Notes under the pieces: model-generated
What the model saw: only the letters and a program-made list of their open reading frames with translations
Told to the model about the DNA's origin: nothing
Databases searched by the model: none
Shown: positions 61,001-64,000 of the stretch, in pieces
How positions within the stretch are numbered: position 1 is the first letter of the stretch
Layout: every line of letters begins with the position of its first letter
Made by a program: the position numbers and the translations under genes
Assembly (NCBI RefSeq): GCF_016863535.1
Contig: NZ_BOPB01000014.1
Location: 124,001-188,000, forward strand
Length of the DNA: 64,000 nt
Origin: Micromonospora lutea
Lineage (GTDB): Bacteria > Actinomycetota > Actinomycetes > Mycobacteriales > Micromonosporaceae
Reading direction: 5' to 3'

Positions 61001-62071
61001 GACGCTGAGCCGCGCGTACAACGGAAGGATCTCGGTGTTGCGCAGCGCGGGCCGGTTGGTGACCAGCTTGCCCAGCGCCTCGGCGGTGTCCCGGATCTCC
61101 CGCTCACCGCTGAGGAAGACCAGGATGTCGCCCGGTCCCTCGGCGGCCAACTCCTCGACGGCGTCGCCGATGGCCTGGATCTGGTCGCGGACGTTCTCCT
61201 CGTCCGCGTCCTCCTCGTCGGTCTCGGCGACCTCCACCAACGGCCGGTAGCGCACTTCCACCGGGTAGGTCCGGCCGGAGACCTCGACCACCGGCGCCGG
61301 CTCGCCGTCCGGATACTCGGCCGTCGGTGACCCCGCGAAGTGCCGCGCGAACCGGTCGGTCTCGATGGTCGCCGACGTGATGATCACCTTGAGGTCGGGA
61401 CGGCGCGGCAGGAGCTGCCTGAGGTACCCGAGAATGAAGTCGATGTTGAGGCTGCGTTCGTGCGCCTCGTCGATGATCAATGTGTCGTACTGGCGCAGCA
61501 TCCGGTCGGTCTGCAACTCGGCCAGCAGGATGCCGTCGGTCATCAGCTTGACCAGGCTGTTCTCGCCCACCTGATCGGTGAAGCGCACCTTGTAGCCGAC
61601 CACGTCGCCGAGCTCGGTCCCCAACTCCTCAGCGATCCGGTCGGCCACCGTCCGCGCCGCCAGCCGCCGGGGCTGGGTGTGCCCGATCAACCCGTGGACC
61701 CCGCGCCCCAGCTCCAGACAGATCTTCGGCAACTGGGTGGTCTTTCCCGAGCCGGTCTCGCCCGCCACGATCACCACCTGGTGGTCGCGGATCGCGGCGG
61801 CGATGTCGTCCTTGCGCTCGCTGACCGGCAGACTGGCCGGGTAGACGACCTTTGGCACGGCGGCCTTCCGCCGCTCCAGCCGGACCTCCGCCGCAGCCGT
61901 CTCGGCGACGATCTCGGCGAGCACCGCCTCGCGTCGGCGCGGGTCGCGTAGCTTCCGCAGCCCGTCGAGTCGACGGCGCAGCTGACGCTGATCGCGGAAC
62001 ATCAGCGGAGACAGGCGGCGCTGCAGGTCGCGGACGGGATCGGTGGCGGCGGGTGAGGCTGGATTCTGCAT
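58010..62071 (-). CDS. hrpA: DEAH-box ATP-dependent RNA helicase HrpA
   Basis: 1353 aa from ATG 62071 (MQNPASPAATDPVRDLQRRL). The frame runs 87 codons further but through a repeat element. The helicase core: Walker A GETGSGKTTQLP (about 104-115), DEAH at 200-203 (LIIDEAHERSLNID), SAT (VIITSATIETDRFARHFAGS), and motif VI QRKGRCGRTSDGICIRLYAE. The HA2/OB-fold region and the long HrpA-specific C-terminal DUF3418 domain follow (WQVPGLREELVVALIRSLPK, RQIRWMIEELRVSIFAQALG). HrpA rescues stalled or colliding ribosomes in E. coli. A short Gly/Arg insert (GRGRGRRGGADGEPDGGGG) lies mid-protein. Confidence 0.95.
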   Translation of the reverse strand: MQNPASPAATDPVRDLQRRLSPLMFRDQRQLRRRLDGLRKLRDPRRREAVLAEIVAETAAAEVRLERRKAAVPKVVYPASLPVSERKDDIAAAIRDHQVVIVAGETGSGKTTQLPKICLELGRGVHGLIGHTQPRRLAARTVADRIAEELGTELGDVVGYKVRFTDQVGENSLVKLMTDGILLAELQTDRMLRQYDTLIIDEAHERSLNIDFILGYLRQLLPRRPDLKVIITSATIETDRFARHFAGSPTAEYPDGEPAPVVEVSGRTYPVEVRYRPLVEVAETDEEDADEENVRDQIQAIGDAVEELAAEGPGDILVFLSGEREIRDTAEALGKLVTNRPALRNTEILPLYARLSVAEQHRVFAPHTGRRVVLATNVAETSLTVPGIKYVVDPGTARISRYSQRLKVQRLPIEPVSQASANQRKGRCGRTSDGICIRLYAEQDFDSRPEFTDPEILRTNLASVILQMTAIGLGDIAAFPFIDPPDRRNITDGVHLLHELGAIDPTETEPTKRLTALGRRLAQLPVDPRLARMVLEGERNGCAIEVMVIAAALSIQDPRERPAEKQAQADQAHARFADKESDFVAYLNLWRYLREQQRALSSSAFRRMCRAEYLNYLRVREWQDIVSQLRQVLRTVEATGRGRGRRGGADGEPDGGGGRRQGGADLPEEIDTPTVHQSLLPGLLSHIGLKDAQKHEYLGARGAKFALFPGSALFKKPPRWVMAAELVETSRLWGRVNGRIEPEWVEPLAQHLVKRSYSEPHWEKKQAAVMAYEKVTLFGVPLVTSRKVNFGRIDPTLSRELFIRHALVEGDWSTHHQFWRDNQRLLAEVEELENRARRRDILVDDETIFQFYDERIPADVVSGRHFDSWWKTTRRTRPELLTFTRELLVNAGRGGLDEADYPDEWRADGVALPLTYTFDPGTTTDGVTVDIPLPLLNQVPAESFDWQVPGLREELVVALIRSLPKPVRRNFVPVPDYARAALAAITPGAEPLLEALTRQLRRMTGVTVPRDAWDLAKLPPHLRVTFRVLGDDDKPVAEGKDLPALQRQLKAEVRQVVAAAAPEVARSGLTGWEIGTLPRTIEQVRAGYAVTAYPALVDEGATVGVKVFDSPAEQEAAHWAGTRRLLRLTVPSPAKFLQGRLTNEAKLALSRNPHGGVQALIEDAAGAAIDKLVIDAGGPAWDEAGFAALREKVRAELVETVVEVMERVRAVLATAYAVQQRLGATRNLAVVAALADIRNQLTGLVHAGFITEAGYARLPDLLRYLTAIERRLDRLPGNPARDKSQQDRVAVVQREYDELLAALPPARRGSQAVRQIRWMIEELRVSIFAQALGTPYPVSEQRIYRAMDDAENG

Positions 62072-62452
62072 GTCGTGGCCAAGGATAGGCAGCCGCTGCC
62101 CGCTCCGCCTCCTGGTTACCCGCCCGGTGCCCGACCTGCTCCTACGCGGCGACGCCGGCCGAATCGGTCGGCGATATCCGGGCGGAGCGCCCTGATGGTG
62201 GTGCCCGGGCGGTGGTGTCCGGGCGGTGGTGTCCTGGCTTGCTGCGGCGCGTAACGACCCCCGCGTTCCCGAGGCGGCGTCGGACCTGACGGTTCCCCTT
62301 GTGCCCCCTTTGCTCTGCTTCAACCTACGCAATGGATGTCGCCTCGAACCGATGCGTGGATTGAAGCAGAGCGGAGGGGGCGGTGGTGTGGCACCAGCGT
62401 GGCGGCGGTCTATCGTTGAGCGCCGAGTTGGGAGCGGAACACGGGGACGTCG
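62072..62452. other. intergenic region between hrpA and the deaminase gene
   Basis: 381 bp between divergent starts. It contains a divergent copy of the 25-bp-arm inverted repeat (62304-62380) and small GTGGTG(TCC)GGGCG direct repeats around 62193-62230. No gene is supported. Promoters for both flanking genes must lie here, but none is clear. Confidence 0.5.
62304..62380. repeat. inverted repeat, diverged copy of the 45698-45768 family
   Basis: The left arm has CCCCCTTTGCTCTGCTTCAA then CCTACGCA (62304-62331). The right arm is TGCGTGGATTGAAGCAGAGC then GGAGGGGG (62353-62380). Four positions differ from perfect pairing. The shared TTGCTCTGCTTCAACC core ties it to the copy beside tex. Confidence 0.8.
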
Positions 62453-62809
62453 ATGACGATGAGGGACACCGACCGGGCACTGGTGCAGGCCGCCAGTGCG
62501 GTGGCGAAGCTACGGTGCCGCAGCGCCGCCCACACCCTCGCCTCGGCGGCTCGTACCGCCGATGGTCGGGTCATCTCCGCCGTCAACGTGGTGCACGCGA
62601 CCGGCGGAGCGTGCCCCGAGACGGTGGCGCTGGGCACCGCCGCCACTCAGGGCGTGGGTGAGCTGGAGACGATCGTCACGGTAGGCGACCGTGGCCGGGC
62701 TATCGTCACCCCATGTGATCCCTGCCGCCAACTCCTGGCCGAGCACTTCCCGTCGCTGCGACTGATCGTCGGCCCGGTCGACAACCCCCAGGTCACCACC
62801 ATCGTGTGA
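62453..62809 (+). CDS. cytidine deaminase-like zinc hydrolase
   Basis: 118 aa. A short CDA-fold protein. Zinc site: C54 with catalytic E56 in ATGGACPETVALGTAATQ, and C88/C91 in VTPCDPCRQLLAEHFPSLRL. The usual CAE reads CPE. Overall length and PCxxC fit the cytidine/blasticidin-S deaminase group rather than the larger E. coli Cdd. The substrate (cytidine or a nucleoside analogue) is not determined by sequence. An alternative ATG lies two codons in. It is followed within 12 nt by a perfect 25-bp-stem hairpin. Confidence 0.88.
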   Translation: MTMRDTDRALVQAASAVAKLRCRSAAHTLASAARTADGRVISAVNVVHATGGACPETVALGTAATQGVGELETIVTVGDRGRAIVTPCDPCRQLLAEHFPSLRLIVGPVDNPQVTTIV

Positions 62810-62821
62810 GCCAGGATGAGT

Positions 62822-62881
62822 GCAACTTCGGGGAAAGTGCTGCCTCGGCGCGTCTGGAGGCAGCACTTTCCCCGAAGTTGC
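62822..62881. terminator. perfect 25-bp-stem hairpin after the deaminase gene
   Basis: GCAACTTCGGGGAAAGTGCT then GCCTC (62822-62846) pairs without mismatch with 62857-62881 around a 10-nt loop. It is likely a terminator. A related, imperfect TTCGGGGA/TTCCCC arrangement with GTTGCTGCC flanks occurs at about 7173-7240, upstream of glgE. Confidence 0.8.
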
Positions 62882-62978
62882 TCGTCCTCGGCCGGGGGTC
62901 CGTGCCCGAGGGGCAGCATCCGGGTCAGTTCCTTGCCCAGGGCGTCGATCGACTGGGGCCGGGGTCCGTGCCCGGGGA

Positions 62979-63174
62979 GGCACGGGGCACGGCACGGGGC
63001 GCGGGGCGCGGGGCACGGGGAGGGACGGGGCGCGGGGCACGGGGCGCGGGGCACGGGGCGCGGGGCACGGGGAGGGACGGGGCGCGGGGCACGGGGAGGC
63101 GCGGGGCGCGGGGCACGGGCACGGGCACGGGCACGGGGGGCCTGGGGCTCGGGCGCGGGGCCGGGGCTCGGGGG
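62979..63174. repeat. G-rich low-complexity tandem tract
   Basis: About 196 bp of overlapping GGGGCAC/GGGGCGC/GGGACGG units (for example GGCGCGGGGCACGGGG repeated), ending in CACGGG triplets. All frames stay open because of the repeat, so open frames here mean little. The G-runs could form G-quadruplexes. It directly abuts the 3' end of the DUF559-like gene. Confidence 0.85.
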
Positions 63175-64000
63175 TCAGCGGGTGCGGGTGCGGGTGCGGA
63201 GGGCTTGACGGAGCTCGGCGAGGAAGCCGTCGAAGTCGTCGCGGAGGCGTTTCGCGGTCACGTGCAGCACGATCCAGTCCTCGCCGAGCAGGCGGTTGAG
63301 GCGGCGTCGGTCGCGGTGGAGCTGCTGCGGATCGTCGTGCCAGAGACCGTCGTACTCGACCGCGATTTTCAACTCCGGCCAGGCGAGGTCGACCCGGGCG
63401 ATGAACCTGCCGTCGCGCTCCACCACGAACTGGGTGACCGGACGGGGCAGGCCGGCCAGCACGATCCGCACCCGTAGCCGCGACTCCTGAGCCGACTCCG
63501 CGCCCGGGTCGGCGAGCTGTGCCACCCGAAGCAGCCGTTTCCAACCACGGGCACCACGACGACGGTCCGTCAGCTCCCGTAGCTGGTCGGCGCGGACCAG
63601 CCGCTGGCGGAGCAACCGGTCGACCACGACCGTGGCCTCTTCCACGTCGAGCCACTGGGCCAGATCCCAGCAGGTGCGCAGCGGGGTGGTGACCGGCATG
63701 CCGGCGTGCGACAGGACATCGTCCTCGGTGATCTCGCCGGTGTGCACCACGAGACCGGCGACCGGCCCGAAGCGCAGCCCGGCGGGCACGAGGACGTCGA
63801 GCGGATCGGCGTCCCCGCTGAACCCGGCACCGAACAGCGCGGCGGCGCTCCGTCCGGCGATCACCGCACCGGGTGGAATGACCCATCGTGCCGCTGCCTG
63901 GCACCGGGTGCGGTGGGAGATCGTGAGCTGGGCGTCGGCGTACACGTCCCGGAAGACCGGCCGCCATGCCCGGCTGCGCAACTCGCCCCGGGTCAGCAGC
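63175..64000 (-). CDS. DUF559-like nuclease-fold protein with AbiEi-type N-terminus, partial (5' end outside window)
   Basis: Open to the window edge (275 codons seen), beginning LLTRGELRSRAWRPVFRDVY, so the start lies outside. The N-terminal part resembles the AbiEi antitoxin-like winged helix (RGELRSRAWRPVFRDVYADA; AVIAGRSAAALFGAG). The C-terminus has a Vsr/DUF559 PD-(D/E)xK-like core: ARVDLAWPELKIAVEYDGLW, then RDRRRLNRLLGEDWIVLHVT. Asp, Glu and Lys of the nuclease motif are present. Such proteins are abundant and multicopy in actinomycetes with no established role. The last residues (LRTRTRTR) run into the low-complexity tract. Confidence 0.8.
   Translation of the reverse strand, partial: LLTRGELRSRAWRPVFRDVYADAQLTISHRTRCQAAARWVIPPGAVIAGRSAAALFGAGFSGDADPLDVLVPAGLRFGPVAGLVVHTGEITEDDVLSHAGMPVTTPLRTCWDLAQWLDVEEATVVVDRLLRQRLVRADQLRELTDRRRGARGWKRLLRVAQLADPGAESAQESRLRVRIVLAGLPRPVTQFVVERDGRFIARVDLAWPELKIAVEYDGLWHDDPQQLHRDRRRLNRLLGEDWIVLHVTAKRLRDDFDGFLAELRQALRTRTRTR

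Noticed and set aside
62072..62332. N-terminal extension of HrpA by 87 codons
   Set aside because: It runs through an inverted-repeat element and low-complexity sequence; the conserved start is at 62071.
62700..63300. Several overlapping frames of 100-480 codons in the G-rich tract
   Set aside because: They arise from the tandem low-complexity repeat, which keeps every frame open.
1..64000. tRNA, rRNA, integrase, transposase or attachment sites
   Set aside because: I looked for T-loop motifs, recombinase motifs and flanking direct repeats and saw none convincing.

Overview
The window is high-GC DNA with strong third-position GC bias, many GTG starts and 4-nt translational overlaps, from an actinomycete. 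The maltosyl-phosphate (GlgE) glucan pathway, the sdhCAB layout, a SARP and a LAL regulator, and several short palindromic repeats of a kind I associate with Micromonospora point to Micromonosporaceae, probably Micromonospora. The genus is an inference. I found no rRNA, tRNA, CRISPR array, integrase or transposase.

Layout. 1-2.7 kb: a truncated GT-C membrane glycosyltransferase, an App1-type phosphatase and a secreted protein built from two repeats. 2.8-13.7 kb: an alpha-glucan block. glgB-glgE (overlapping) and a glgA/glgM-type synthase run leftward, glgC and pgm run rightward. Together they can take glucose-6-P to ADP-glucose, maltose-1-P and branched alpha-glucan. Between them is a regulatory island (GntR, a 65-aa membrane peptide, and an XRE-TPR regulator). 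13.9-18.3 kb: a 12-span permease-like protein, a Cys-containing winged-helix regulator beside a 26-bp perfect palindrome and a hemerythrin gene, a secreted protein and a cupin. 18.3-26.1 kb: a LAL/LuxR regulator, then a compact class II lanthipeptide locus (an unusual Cys-Cys precursor, LanM, and a SARP whose 3' end is frameshifted).

26.1-30.2 kb: NAD kinase and a large secreted M14 carboxypeptidase. 30.3-44.9 kb: a surface-glycan cluster. It has a Pgl-type module (PglC, E, D, F: UDP-diNAc-bacillosamine synthesis and transfer of phospho-sugar to lipid), an Fnl/Cap-type module (dehydratase-epimerase, reductase, 2-epimerase: UDP-L-FucNAc), a WecB-type 2-epimerase, two GT4 transferases, a Wzx-like flippase and a Wzy-like polymerase. 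This looks like a Wzx/Wzy-dependent polysaccharide built on an undecaprenyl-P-P-diNAcBac primer.

45-64 kb: a small hypothetical, Tex with an expanded Gly/Gln/Arg tail, a dGTPase-like HD protein, an MBL-fold NAPE-PLD-like hydrolase, a Tat-exported beta-lactamase-fold protein, a zinc alcohol/formaldehyde dehydrogenase, sdhCAB with a divergent LysR regulator, HrpA helicase, a cytidine-deaminase-like protein, a G-rich low-complexity tract, and a DUF559-like nuclease-fold protein cut by the window edge.

Short inverted-repeat families are scattered at gene ends. The most striking is a roughly 41-46-bp element found three times. Each copy starts within a few bases of a stop codon and always has the same orientation relative to the gene that ends there.
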